A DNA stretch of 64,000 bases from Taudactylus pleione (Eukaryota > Chordata > Amphibia > Anura > Myobatrachidae), in NCBI GenBank assembly GCA_031769625.1, contig JAUIMM010002007.1:186001-250000 (forward strand). Direction: 5' to 3'. Shown here piece by piece: positions 50,001 to 63,384 of the stretch; the first letter of the stretch is position 1; every line of letters begins with the position of its first letter. Made by a program: the position numbers and the translations under genes. The notes beneath the pieces were generated by a model, which had not been told where the DNA came from, did no database searches, and worked only from the letters and a program-made list of their open reading frames with translations.

Positions 50001-50270
50001 CCGTATGAAAAATTCTGTAAGCCCAGGACCTTAAAAATCGGCCAAAATTTTTTTTCTTCAAAAATCCCCAAATTCTGCTTAAAACTTTCAGTAAACCTTA
50101 AAAAAGATTTGCTGCGGTGACAGAAGTTGATTTTGGTGCTTAATTTTGACACAGAACACTCCAGAAAGATATTTACCCGTATGAAAAATTCTGTAAGCCC
50201 CAGACCTTAAAAATCAGGCAAAAATTTTTTTCTTCAAAAATCCCCAAATTCTGCTTAAAACTTTCAGTAA
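47070..50270. repeat. Nested higher-order repeat, 1581-bp unit (9 monomers), first instance
   Basis: Two tandem nine-monomer units inside the larger 7031-bp repeat. Corresponding monomers are 47187/48768, 47362/48943 and 48241/49822, each 1581 bp apart. The AACTTTACAAAAG variant near 47108 and 48689 marks the unit starts; the next expected position, near 50271, carries AACATTAAAAAAG instead, which sets the end. Confidence 0.85.
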
Positions 50271-53200
50271 ACATTAAAAAAGATTTGATGCGGTGACAAA
50301 AGTTGATTTTGGTGCTTTATTTTGACACAGAACCCTCCAGAAAGATATTTACCCATATGAAAAATTCTGTAAGCTCCGGACCTTAAAAATCGGTCAAAAT
50401 TTTTTTTCTTCAAAAATCCCCAAATTCTCCTTTAAATTTTCAGTAAACCTTAAAAAAGATTTGCTGCGGTGACAGAAGTTGATTTTGGTGCTTTATATTG
50501 ACACAGAACCCTCCAGAAAGATATTTACCCATATGAAAAATTTTGTAAGCCCAGGACCTTAAAAATCGGCCAAAATTTTTTTTCTTCAAAAATCCCCAAA
50601 TTCTGCTTAAAACTTTCAGAAAACCTTAAAAAAGATTTGCTGCGGTGACAGAAGTTGATTTTGGTGGTTAATTTTGACACAGAACCCTCCAGAAAGATAT
50701 TTACCCGTATGAAAAATTCTGTAAGCCCCGGACCTTAAAAATCGGCCAAAAATTTTTTTCTTCAAAAATCCCCAAATTCTGCTTAAAACTTTCAGTAAAC
50801 CTTAAAAAAGATTTGGTGCGGTGACAGAAGTTGATTTTGGTGCTTAATTTTGACACAGAACTCTCAAGAAAGAATTTACCCGTATGAAAAATTCTGAAAG
50901 CCCCGGACCTTAAAAATCGGGCAAAAATTTTTTTCTTCAAAAATCCCCAAATTCTGCTTAAAACTTTCAGTAAACCTTAAAAAAGATTTGGTGCGGTGAC
51001 AGAAGTTGATTTTGGTGCTTAATTTTGACACAGACCTCTCAAGAAAGAATTTACCCGTATGAAAAATTCTGTAAGCCCCAGACCTTAAAAATCGGCCAAA
51101 AATTTTTTTCTTCAAAAATCCCCAAATTCTGCTTAAAACTTTCAGTAAACCTTAAAAAAGATTTGCTGCGTTGACAGAAGTTGATTTTGGTGCTTAATTC
51201 TGACACAGAACCCTCCAGAAAGATATTTACCCGTATGAAAAATTCTGTAAGCCCCGCCCCTTAAAAATTGGCCAAAAATTTTTTCCTTCAAAAATCCCCA
51301 AATTCTGCTTAAAACTTTCAGTAAACCTTAAAAAAGATTTGCTGCGGTGACAAAAGTTGATTTTGGTGCTTAATTTTGACACTGAACCCTCCAGAAAGAT
51401 ATTTACCAGTATGAAAAAATCTGTAAGCCCCGGATCTTAAAAATCGGCCAAAAATCTATTTCTTCAAAAATCCCCAAATTCTGCTTAAAACTTTCAGTAA
51501 ACCTTAAAAAAGATTTGGTGCGGTGACAGAAGTTGATTTTGGTGCTTAATTTTGACACAGAACCCTCCAGAAAGATATTTACCCGTATGAAAAATTCTGT
51601 AAGCCCCGGACCTTAAAAATCGGGCAAAAATTTTTTTTTCTTCAAAAATCCCCAAATTCTGCTGAAAACTTTTAGTAAACCTTAAAAAAGATTTGCTGCG
51701 GTGACAGAAGTTGATTTTGGTGCTTAATTCTGACACAGAACCCTCCAGAAAGATATTTACCCATATGAAAAATTCTGTAAGCTCCGGACCTTAAAAATCG
51801 GCCAAAAAATTTTTTCTTCAAAAATCCCCAAATTCTGCTGAAAACTTTCAATAAACCTTAAAAAAGATTTGGTGCAGTGACAGAAGTTGATTTTGGTGCT
51901 TAATTTTGACACTGAACTCTCAAGAAAGAATTTACCCGTATGAAAAATTCTGTAAGCCCTGGACCTTAAAAATCAGCCTAAAAATGTTTTCTTCAAAAAT
52001 CCCCAAATTCTGCTTAAAACTTTCAGTAAACCTTAAATAAGATTTGCTGCAGTGACAAAAGTTGATTTTGGTGCTTAATTTTGACACAGAACCCTCCAGA
52101 AAGATATTTACCCGTATGAAAAATTTTGTAAGCCCCGGACCTTAAAAATCGGCCATAATTTTTTTTCTTGAAAAATCCCCAAATTCTGCTTAAAACTTTC
52201 AGTAAACCTTAAAAAAGATTTGCAGCGGTGACAGAAGTTGATTTTGGTGCTTAATTTTGACACAGAACCCTCCAGAAAGATATTTACCCGTATGAAAAAT
52301 TCTGTAAGCTCCGGACCTTAAAAATCGGGCAAAAATTTTTTTCTTCAAAAATCCCCAAATTCTGCTGAAAACTTTCAATAAACCTTAAAAAAGATTTGGT
52401 GCGGTGACAGAAGTTGATTTTGGTGCTTAATTTTGACACTGAACTCTCAAGAAAGAATTTACCCGTATGAAAAATTCTGTAAGCCCAGGACCTTAAAAAT
52501 CGGCCAAAATTTTTTTTCTTCAAAAATCCCCAAATTCTGCTTAAAACTTTCAGTAAACCTTAAAAAAGATTTGCTGCGGTGACAGAAGTTGATTTTGGTG
52601 CTTAATTTTGACACAGAACACTCCAGAAAGATATTTACCCGTATGAAAAATTCTGTAGGCCCCAGACCTTAAAAATCAGGCAAAAATTTTTTTCTTCAAA
52701 AATCCCCAAATTCTGCTTAAAACTTTCAGTAAACATTAAAAAAATTTGATGCGGTGACAAAAGTTGATTTTGGTGCTTTATTTTGACACAGAACCCTCCA
52801 GAAAGATATTTACCCATATGAAAAATTTTGTAAGCCCAGGACCTTAAAAATCGGCCAAAATTTTTTTTCTTCAAAAATCCCCAAATTCTGCTTAAAACTT
52901 TCAGAAAACCTTAAAAAAGATTTGCTGCGGTGACAGAAGTTGATTTTGGTGGTTAATTTTGACACAGAACCCTCCAGAAAGATATTTACCCGTATGAAAA
53001 ATTCTGTAAGCCCCGGACCTTAAAAATCGGCCAAAAATTTTTTTCTTCAAAAATCCCCAAATTCTGCTTAAAACTTTCAGTAAACCTTAAAAAAGATTTG
53101 GTGCGGTGACAAAAGTTGATTTTGGTGCTTAATTTTGACACAGAACTCTCAAGAAAGAATTTACCCGTATGAAAAATTCTGAAAGCCCCGGACCTTAATA

Positions 53201-54100
53201 ATCGGGCAAAAATTTTTTTCTTCAAAAATCCCCAAATTCTGCTTAAAACTTTCAGTAAACCTTAAAAAAGATTTGGTGCGGTGACAGAAGTTGATTTTGG
53301 TGCTTAATTTTGACACAAACCTCTCAAGAAAGAATTTACCCGTATGAAAAATTCTGTAAGCCCCAGACCTTAAAAATCGGGCAAAAATTTTTTTCTTCAA
53401 AAATCCCCAAATTCTGCTTAAAACTTTCAGTAAACCTTAAAAAAGATTTGCTGCGGTGACAGAAGTTGATTTTGGTGCTTAATTCTGACACAGAACCCTC
53501 CAGAAAGATATTTACCCTTATGAAAAATTCTGTAAGCCCCGCCCCTTAAAAATCGGCCAAAATTTTTTTTCTTCAAAAATCCCCAAATTCTGCTTAAAAC
53601 TTTCAGTAAACCTTAAAAAAGATTTGGTGCGGTGACAGAAGTTGATTTTGGTGCTTAATTTTGACACAGAACTCTCAAGAAAGATATTTACCAGTATGAA
53701 AAAATCTGTAAGCCCCGGATCTTAAAAATCGGCCAAAAATCTATTTCTTCAAAAATCCCCAAATTCTGCTTAAAACTTTCAGTAAACCTTAAAAAAGATT
53801 TGGTGCGGTGACAGAAGTTGATTTTGGTGCTTAATTTTGACACAGAACCCTCCAGAAAGATATTTACCCGTATGAAAAATTCTGTAAGCCCCGGACCTTA
53901 AAAATCGGGCAAAAATTTTTTTTTCTTCAAAAATCCCCAAATTCTGCTGAAAACTTTTAGTAAACCTTAAAAAAGATTTGCTGCGGTGACAGAAGTTGAT
54001 TTTGGTGCTTAATTCTGACACAGAACCCTCCAGAAAGATATTTACCCTTATGAAAAATTCTGTAAGCCCCGCCCCTTAAAAATCGGCCAAAAATTTTTTT

Positions 54101-57100
54101 CTTCAAAAATCCCCAAATTCTGCTTAAAACTTTCAGTAAACTTTACAAAAGATTTGCTGCGGTGACAAAAGTTGATTTTGGTGCTTAATTTTGACACTGA
54201 ACCCTCCAGAAAGATATTTACCAGTATGAAAAAATCTGTAAGCCCCGGACCTTAAAAATCGGCCAAAAATCTTTTTCTTCAAAAATCCCCAAATTCTGCT
54301 TAAAACTTTCAGTAAACCTTAAAAAAGATTTGGTGCTGTGACAGAAGTTGATTTTGGTGCTTAATTTTGACACAGAACTCTCAAGAAAGAATTTACCCGT
54401 ATGAAAAATTCTGTAAGCCCCGGACCTTAAAAATCGGCCAAAAATTTTTTTCTTCAAAAATCCCCAAATTCTGCTTAAAACTTTCAGTAAACCTTAAAAA
54501 AGATTTGGTGCGGTGACAGAAGTTGATTTTGGTGCTTAATTTTGACACAGAACTCTCAAGAAAGAATTTACCCGTATGAAAAATTCTGTAAGCCCCGGAC
54601 CTTAAAAATCGGCCAAAAATTTTTTTCTTCAAAAATCACCAAATTCTGCTTAAAACTTTCAGTAAACCTTAAAAAAGATTTGCTGCGTTGACAGAAGTTG
54701 ATTTTGGTGCTTAATTCTGACACAGAACCCTCCAGAAAGATATTTACCCGTATGAAAAATTCTGTAAGCCCCGCCCCTTAAAAATTGGCCAAAAATTTTT
54801 TCCTTCAAAAATCCCCAAATTCTGCTTAAAACTTTCAGTAAACCTTAAAAAAGATTTGCTGCGGTGACAAAAGTTGATTTTGGTGCTTAATTTTGACACT
54901 GAACCCTCCAGAAAGATATTTACCAGTATGAAAAAATCTGTAAGCCCCGGATCTTAAAAATCGGCCAAAAATTTATTTCTTCAAAAATCCCCAAATTCTG
55001 CTTAAAACTTTCAGTAAACCTTAAAAAAGATTTGGTGCGGTGACAGAAGTTGATTTTGGTGCTTAATTTTGACACAGAACCCTCCAGAAAGATATTTACC
55101 CGTATGAAAAATTTTGTAAGCCCCGGACCTTAAAAATCGGCCATAATTTTTTTTCTTGAAAAATCCCCAAATTCTGCTTAAAACTTTCAGTAAACCTTAA
55201 AAAAGATTTGCAGCGGTGACAGAAGTTGATTTTGGTGCTTAATTTTGACACAGAACCCTCCAGAAAGATATTTACCCGTATGAAAAATTCTGTAAGCTCC
55301 GGACCTTAAAAATCGGGCAAAAATTTTTTTCTTCAAAAATCCCCAAATTCTGCTGAAAACTTTCAATAAACCTTAAAAAAGATTTGGTGCGGTGACAGAA
55401 GTTGATTTTGGTGCTTAATTTTGACACTGAACTCTCAAGAAAGAATTTACCCGTATGAAAAATTCTGTAAGCCCAGGACCTTAAAAATCGGCCAAAATTT
55501 TTTTTCTTCAAAAATCCCCAAATTCTGCTTAAAACTTTCAGTAAACCTTAAAAAAGATTTGCTGCGGTGACAGAAGTTGATTTTGGTGCTTAATTTTGAC
55601 ACAGAACACTCCAGAAAGATATTTACCCGTATGAAAAATTCTGTAAGCCCCAGACCTTAAAAATCAGGCAAAAATTTTTTTCTTCAAAAATCCCCAAATT
55701 CTGCTTAAAACTTTCAGTAAACTTTACAAAAGATTTGCTGCGGTGACAAAAGTTGATTTTGGTGCTTAATTTTGACACTGAACCCTCCAGAAAGATATTT
55801 ACCAGTATGAAAAAATCTGTAAGCCCCGGACCTTAAAAATCGGCCAAAAATCTTTTTCTTCAAAAATCCCCAAATTCTGCTTAAAACTTTCAGTAAACCT
55901 TAAAAAAGATTTGGTGCTGTGACAGAAGTTGATTTTGGTGCTTAATTTTGACACAGAACTCTCAAGAAAGAATTTACCCGTATGAAAAATTCTGTAAGCC
56001 CCGGACCTTAAAAATCGGCCAAAAATTTTTTTCTTCAAAAATCCCCAAATTCTGCTTAAAACTTTCAGTAAACCTTAAAAAAGATTTGGTGCGGTGACAG
56101 AAGTTGATTTTGGTGCTTAATTTTGACACAGAACTCTCAAGAAAGAATTTACCCGTATGAAAAATTCTGTAAGCCCCGGACCTTAAAAATCGGCCAAAAA
56201 TTTTTTTCTTCAAAAATCACCAAATTCTGCTTAAAACTTTCAGTAAACCTTAAAAAAGATTTGCTGCGTTGACAGAAGTTGATTTTGGTGCTTAATTCTG
56301 ACACAGAACCCTCCAGAAAGATATTTACCCGTATGAAAAATTCTGTAAGCCCCGCCCCTTAAAAATTGGCCAAAAATTTTTTCCTTCAAAAATCCCCAAA
56401 TTCTGCTTAAAACTTTCAGTAAACCTTAAAAAAGATTTGCTGCGGTGACAAAAGTTGATTTTGGTGCTTAATTTTGACACTGAACCCTCCAGAAAGATAT
56501 TTACCAGTATGAAAAAATCTGTAAGCCCCGGATCTTAAAAATCGGCCAAAAATCTATTTCTTCAAAAATCCCCAAATTCTGCTTAAAACTTTCAGTAAAC
56601 CTTAAAAAAGATTTGGTGCGGTGACAGAAGTTGATTTTGGTGCTTAATTTTGACACAGAACCCTCCAGAAAGATATTTACCCGTATGAAAAATTTTGTAA
56701 GCCCCGGACCTTAAAAATCGGCCATAATTTTTTTTCTTGAAAAATCCCCAAATTCTGCTTAAAACTTTCAGTAAACCTTAAAAAAGATTTGCAGCGGTGA
56801 CAGAAGTTGATTTTGGTGCTTAATTTTGACACAGAACCCTCCAGAAAGATATTTACCCGTATGAAAAATTCTGTAAGCTCCGGACCTTAAAAATCGGGCA
56901 AAAATTTTTTTCTTCAAAAATCCCCAAATTCTGCTGAAAACTTTCAATAAACCTTAAAAAAGATTTGGTGCGGTGACAGAAGTTGATTTTGGTGCTTAAT
57001 TTTGACACTGAACTCTCAAGAAAGAATTTACCCGTATGAAAAATTCTGTAAGCCCAGGACCTTAAAAATCGGCCAAAATTTTTTTTCTTCAAAAATCCCC

Positions 57101-57301
57101 AAATTCTGCTTAAAACTTTCAGTAAACCTTAAAAAAGATTTGCTGCGGTGACAGAAGTTGATTTTGGTGCTTAATTTTGACACAGAACACTCCAGAAAGA
57201 TATTTACCCGTATGAAAAATTCTGTAAGCCCCAGACCTTAAAAATCAGGCAAAAATTTTTTTCTTCAAAAATCCCCAAATTCTGCTTAAAACTTTCAGTA
57301 A
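54101..57301. repeat. Nested higher-order repeat, 1581-bp unit (9 monomers), second instance
   Basis: The counterpart of the 47070-50270 block, shifted by 7031 bp: 54218/55799, 54393/55974 and 55272/56853 are 1581 bp apart. The nine-monomer duplication therefore predates the 7031-bp duplication that copied it. Confidence 0.85.
54690..54696. other. Uninterrupted paralogue of the copy 2 target site
   Basis: GCTGCGTTGACAGAAGTTGAT runs through unbroken. Its left side, with AAAAATCACCAAATTCTGC and the GCGTTGAC variant, matches the left flank of LINE copy 2 (offset 4746). It shows the state of the copy 2 monomer before insertion. Confidence 0.8.
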
Positions 57302-59435
57302 ACATTAAAAAAGATTTGATGCGGTGACAAAAGTTGATTTTGGTGCTTTATTTTGACACAGAACCCTCCAGAAAGATATTTACCCATATGAAAAATTCTG
57401 TAAGCTCCGGACCTTAAAAATCGGTCAAAATTTTTTTTCTTCAAAAATCCCCAAATTCTCCTTTAAATTTTCAGTAAACCTTAAAAAAGATTTGCTGCGG
57501 TGACAGAAGTTGATTTTGGTGCTTTATATTGACACAGAACCCTCCAGAAAGATATTTACCCATATGAAAAATTTTGTAAGCCCAGGACCTTAAAAATCGG
57601 CCAAAATTTTTTTTCTTCAAAAATCCCCAAATTCTGCTTAAAACTTTCAGAAAACCTTAAAAAAGATTTGCTGCGGTGACAGAAGTTGATTTTGGTGGTT
57701 AATTTTGACACAGAACCCTCCAGAAAGATATTTACCCGTATGAAAAATTCTGTAAGCCCCGGACCTTAAAAATCGGCCAAAAATTTTTTTCTTCAAAAAT
57801 CCCCAAATTCTGCTTAAAACTTTCAGTAAACCTTAAAAAAGATTTGGTGCGGTGACAGAAGTTGATTTTGGTGCTTAATTTTGACACAGAACTCTCAAGA
57901 AAGAATTTACCCGTATGAAAAATTCTGAAAGCCCCGGACCTTAAAAATCGGGCAAAAATTTTTTTCTTCAAAAATCCCCAAATTCTGCTTAAAACTTTCA
58001 GTAAACCTTAAAAAAGATTTGGTGCGGTGACAGAAGTTGATTTTGGTGCTTAATTTTGACACAGACCTCTCAAGAAAGAATTTACCCGTATGAAAAATTC
58101 TGTAAGCCCCAGACCTTAAAAATCGGCCAAAAATTTTTTTCTTCAAAAATCCCCAAATTCTGCTTAAAACTTTCAGTAAACCTTAAAAAAGATTTGCTGC
58201 GTTGACAGAAGTTGATTTTGGTGCTTAATTCTGACACAGAACCCTCCAGAAAGATATTTACCCGTATGAAAAATTCTGTAAGCCCCGCCCCTTAAAAATT
58301 GGCCAAAAATTTTTTCCTTCAAAAATCCCCAAATTCTGCTTAAAACTTTCAGTAAACCTTAAAAAAGATTTGCTGCGGTGACAAAAGTTGATTTTGGTGC
58401 TTAATTTTGACACTGAACCCTCCAGAAAGATATTTACCAGTATGAAAAAATCTGTAAGCCCCGGATCTTAAAAATCGGCCAAAAATCTATTTCTTCAAAA
58501 ATCCCCAAATTCTGCTTAAAACTTTCAGTAAACCTTAAAAAAGATTTGGTGCGGTGACAGAAGTTGATTTTGGTGCTTAATTTTGACACAGAACCCTCCA
58601 GAAAGATATTTACCCGTATGAAAAATTCTGTAAGCCCCGGACCTTAAAAATCGGGCAAAAATTTTTTTTTCTTCAAAAATCCCCAAATTCTGCTGAAAAC
58701 TTTTAGTAAACCTTAAAAAAGATTTGCTGCGGTGACAGAAGTTGATTTTGGTGCTTAATTCTGACACAGAACCCTCCAGAAAGATATTTACCCTTATGAA
58801 AAATTCTGTAAGCCCCGCCCCTTAAAAATCGGCCAAAAATTTTTTTCTTCAAAAATCCCCAAATTCTGCTTAAAACTTTCAGTAAACTTTACAAAAGATT
58901 TGCTGCGGTGACAAAAGTTGATTTTGGTGCTTAATTTTGACACTGAACCCTCCAGAAAGATATTTACCAGTATGAAAAAATCTGTAAGCCCCGGACCTTA
59001 AAAATCGGCCAAAAATCTTTTTCTTCAAAAATCCCCAAATTCTGCTTAAAACTTTCAGTAAACCTTAAAAAAGATTTGGTGCTGTGACAGAAGTTGATTT
59101 TGGTGCTTAATTTTGACACAGAACTCTCAAGAAAGAATTTACCCGTATGAAAAATTCTGTAAGCCCCGGACCTTAAAAATCGGCCAAAAATTTTTTTCTT
59201 CAAAAATCCCCAAATTCTGCTTAAAACTTTCAGTAAACCTTAAAAAAGATTTGGTGCGGTGACAGAAGTTGATTTTGGTGCTTAATTTTGACACAGAACT
59301 CTCAAGAAAGAATTTACCCGTATGTAAAATTCTGTAAGCCCCGGACCTTAAAAATCGGCCAAAAATTTTTTTCTTCAAAAATCACCAAATTCTGCTTAAA
59401 ACTTTCAGTAAACCTTAAAAAAGATTTGCTGCGTT

Positions 59436-59442
59436 GACAGAA
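59436..59442. other. Satellite target motif at the LINE copy 2 junction
   Basis: GACAGAA ends the satellite (GCTGCGTTGACAGAA) and is followed at once by TATGCTTCTTT, the LINE 3' end. This is the same monomer position as in copy 1. The other junction lies beyond the window, so the duplication itself cannot be confirmed for this copy. Confidence 0.85.
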
Positions 59443-59941
59443 TATGCTTCTTTATTTTAACTTGCAACAAAGATATATATATATATACAATAATTACATA
59501 TATAAAAATAAATAAATAAATAGATAAAATATATATATACACAAAATCAAATATCAACATAGGGATACACAATATTACTCCATATTATGCCTTATAACCA
59601 AAAGAAAACTTTACCAATCCTAATAATAAACAACTTATCTCCTATGAGAAAAAGTAAGCAAGGATTTTAGAACAACAACTACCTTAACCACTATCTATAT
59701 ATTTTTTTTTTTTTTTTATATATTATATATGTATATATACACAGCAAACCATAAAACAATACAAAAAACTTTAACTACTATCTATCTTATCTAATCCTAC
59801 CCATCACCAATACACACCACCTCAGGTAGATGTATGTAAAACCTTTTCAACAAAAACCAAAAAATAGAATAAAAAATTTACAGGGAGTGAAAGGACAGAA
59901 AAGAAACCCAGCTGAACAAGAAGAGACTTTCAACCACCCAC
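59443..59941 (-). other. 3' UTR of LINE copy 2
   Basis: 499 bp, AT-rich, colinear with the copy 1 3' UTR but 17 bp shorter. The main length differences are in simple tracts: the (AT)n run is 15 nt (59473-59487) against 19, and the T run is 16 nt (59702-59717) against 20. The terminal AATAAA hexamer (sense) is retained at 59451-59456. Confidence 0.85.
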
Positions 59942-62900
59942 TCAAGGGGGTTTCAAACGGCCCCACCACTGTGACCATCTGACAGCATCCAGTCTCCCCT
60001 TATCCAGATCCATCATCTTTTTCACCTCTTGCATAATCATACCTACCACCACATCACAGGGGAGGACCTTCCTTCGAATAGATACCTGGCACCGTGCATT
60101 CCACGTGTGATACCTAACAGCTAAACTAACTAAAAAAATTGTGGTTAAATTAAAGTCACCGTATCTTCTGACTACCCCATAAGCCCACTCAGGGTAACTA
60201 AGACCCGAAAGGCACGGGATACCAATGGCCTTTGAAACCTCCTCATAAACCTTTACATTAAAAGGACACTCAAGCAGGAAGTGGTCCATCGTCTCCTCCA
60301 CCCCTGGACATTCCTCCCGTGGGCAGCCACGTTCACTGGCACTTCGCCACCTGAGGTTCCCTCCAACATAAAGCCTCCCATGAAAAGTGAGCCAGGCAAT
60401 ATCTTTGAACTTGGGCGGTAACCTTTGTGAATTTAACAAAACCAATCCAGCCGAAGCGACATTACCTGGACAGTCCCTCAGTGACAGCGGAACATGAAAG
60501 TGGGTGTGCAAAATTCTTCTCTCCAACTCCCTCCTAGAGAAGTTTTTGACTTCACCCACTCCCACGTCATATCGCTTTATCACCTTCAAGCTCTGGATGA
60601 CGTAGATCGGGAGGTAACCATGACGAATCCGGAAACTTCTCACTTGGCCTCCATCTATCCAGAATCTGAGGAAGGGAAACACCCATGGTCTAAATCCCTC
60701 TACCCACCGAGGAGGAGTGTCTAAAAACATGCTCCCAATGTTAAGCTTTAAAAAAGCTGTAACAAAAAAGATCACTGGGTTTACCATGTTCAAACCCCCA
60801 TCTTTCCTCGGTCTGTAGGTGATACCCCTCTTCACTATATTGATCCTGTTCTTCCACAACAAGAGGAAGAACAAGGAATTCAATCTGGACCACAAAGATT
60901 GTGGCAAAAAGCACACGTAACTGACATACAAAAAAATCGGGATCAGGTAAGTTTTGCACAAGTCAACCCTTTCCCTCAAAGACAATTTCCATCTTTTCCA
61001 ACTCTCTACCTTCTTGGTAGCATCCTCCAGCTTGTTAACCCAATTTAGGGAGGCATAATCTCCATGATCAAATTTGATACCAAGAATTTTAATCTGATCG
61101 TTGACCTGAGGGAAGCTGTCCGGAAGAGGAAAAGGCTCCCCCTCCTCCCCCATCCAGAAAACATCACACTTTTCTCGGTTTACTCTGGAGCACGAAGCCT
61201 CAGAGTACTCGCAAATGAGGTGTTCTATGCCACGGGCCTCTGCCTGCGAGGACAGAACCACCGTGACATCATCTGCGTAAGCCACCACCCTCAATGCAAA
61301 CTCCGGACTCAGCTGCACCCCCCCTACAGTCCCACACTCTACCCTCCTAACGAAGGGATCGATTGCAAAGACATACAGGAGGGGGCTCAGGGGACACCCC
61401 TGACGAACACCCGAGCCTACACCAAAGGTAGGGCCCACCCAACCGTTTACCAGTGGAAAGCTTTCAGCCATACGATAGATCGTCTGTAACCAATTAACCA
61501 CCCTCTCTGGAAGACCATACCATCTCAGTAGAGCCCAAAGGTACTCATGATTCACTCGGTCAAAAGCTTTAGACTGATCCAATGCCAGTAAGTACTTTCC
61601 CCACTTCTCAGCCCTGCACCGCTCAATGGCCTCCCGGACACCAAGGACAGCACTAAAAGTGCTACGACCCTTCACCGTACAGTGCTGAGAAGGAGAAAGC
61701 AACAGCTCAGAAAACTCTGAAAGCCTGTTAAACAGTACCTTTGCCAAAATCTTCCTGTCTGTATTGAGAAGGGCTATGGGGCGCCAGTTCTCAATACGAG
61801 ACGAGTCCTTCCCTTTGGACAGCAAAATAAGCGCAGATAACCTCATGGAAGGAGGGAGGACTCCCTCATCCAGGCTCTCATTAAAAACTTCCACAAGGCG
61901 GGGAATCAGGAGGTCAGCAAAGGTCTTATAAAATTCAGATGTTAAACCATCTGGTCCTGGTGATTTCTTGGGATTTAAACCCATTATCGCCTTCCTAACT
62001 TCCTCTGCGGTTATATCACTTGCCAAGGAGTCAAGAGAGGCACCCTGAGAACTCAGACCAGGGGTTCCCCTCAGAAATTCCTCCATCCTCTCCCTGATGA
62101 GTGGCTGCTCAGACAGAAGATCAGAATAGTAGGACACAATAACATCCAGAATGCCTTCCTTGTCAGTACGAAGAACACCCTGTCCGTCCACCAGTCCTCT
62201 GACATGTTTGGCGTCGACTGACCTCCTACAGCTCTGGTAGGGATCAGGCGAGTGGTACATACCATAATCCCTTTCCAAAACCAAGGATGCCAATCGGTTA
62301 TATGGAACTCTTTCATCTGAGCCTTCACTCGGGAGATTTCCCCATCATCTCCCTCCTCAGAGATCAGGAAATCCAATTTCCTTCTCAGATTACGGTAGAT
62401 ATTTTGCTTTATCAAGTTTTTCCTAGCTATAAGGCCACGGAAAAATTTGCAGGTTCTCTTTTTAATCACCTCCCACCACTCAGACCTACTCCAACCAGCC
62501 TCCAGAAGTGTCTCCTGAGATTGAAAGAAGACCCTGAAGGACTGCCTAACTCTCTCTTCTTCCAGGAGTTCAGAGTTCAAACGCCACAGACCCCGCCCCT
62601 TCTGAGGGGTTTCTGAAGCATTCAAAGTTACTGAGAGCAAACCGTGATCGGAAAATTCCACCAACCTCACCCCAAGGGATGAAGTCTTGGAAGTCTCCTT
62701 AACAAAAAACCTATCTATCCTAGACCTACGACTACCACTAAAGTAGGTGAAACCCGTGAGGTCTGGGGAGTGACGAATATGCACATCCACCAAACCAGCC
62801 TGTCTAACCATGCTAACTAAAAAATTGGAATCATAGCCCAGGGGTCTCCTTGAGCCTCCCCTGTCTTTTGGCCTAACAACGGTATTAAAATCACCACCAA

Positions 62901-63318
62901 AGACGACCTGCTGGGCTGTAAAAAGAAAAGGTTTTATCTCCATAAAGAGACTTTTCCTATCACCTGGTGTCTGTGGCCCATACACATTAATTAATCTCAC
63001 ATCTTGTCCCTTTATGTTGACATCCAAAATCATACATCTACCTGCTTGCAATTCAATAACCTTGTGCACAGTTACCATATCAGAAAAAAGGACTGCCACC
63101 CCACCGTATGGCTCGGCCGCAAGAGACCAGTAAGAAGGACCCCTCCTCCACTCCTGCTTCGCCTTGTGGAGGATATCCAATTTACTAATCCTAGTCTCTT
63201 GCAAAAATAAAACATCAACATCAATCGTATTGAAAAAATCAAAGGCCATCATACGAGCACATTCGGACAACACGGAAGCCACATTAATCGTGGCACATCG
63301 TATAGGATGAGGATCCAT
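59942..63318 (-). pseudogene. LINE ORF2 of copy 2, one-base frameshift
   Basis: Colinear with the 1125-aa ORF2 of copy 1 but split. From the ATG at 63318 the frame encodes the endonuclease and linker unchanged for about 339 residues. A T is missing at about 62303 (GTTATATGGAAC against GTTATATTGGAAC in copy 1), after which the frame runs out of phase and stops at 62071. The original frame continues open from 62293 to 59942 and holds the whole reverse transcriptase, with YADD, and the C-terminal CCHC motif. Besides the deletion, the only amino-acid change seen is Val to Glu at about residue 535. The break looks very recent, or could be a sequencing error. Confidence 0.9.
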
Positions 63319-63384
63319 GTTTCTAGGTTATGGAATATTACAAGACCTTGCTTACTTTTACATACCATCACCACAAAACAAGTC

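Larger units (their letters stand above)
45770..58786. repeat. Higher-order repeat, 7031-bp unit (40 monomers)
   Basis: A segment of about 6 kb (45770-51755) is repeated 7031 bp later (52801-58786). Corresponding monomers are 45955/52986, 46748/53779, 48241/55272, 49822/56853, 50701/57732 and 51494/58525. Shared variants include GGTTAATTTTGACACAG, CTTAATAATCGGGC with GACACAAACC, and a T8 tract. Between 51755 and 52801 a different run of monomers intervenes. After 58786 the array instead follows the pattern at 54040, 4746 bp (27 monomers) earlier. Confidence 0.9.
23053..59442. repeat. Satellite array, ~175-176 bp monomer (right block)
   Basis: About 207 monomers of the same satellite, in phase and orientation with the left block, filling the 36.4 kb between the two LINE copies with no other insertion. 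From about 29 kb onward most of it consists of nested higher-order units. Minus-strand open frames of about 79-80 aa recur throughout; they derive from the monomer and are not genes. No unrelated unique sequence of any length was found. Confidence 0.97.
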
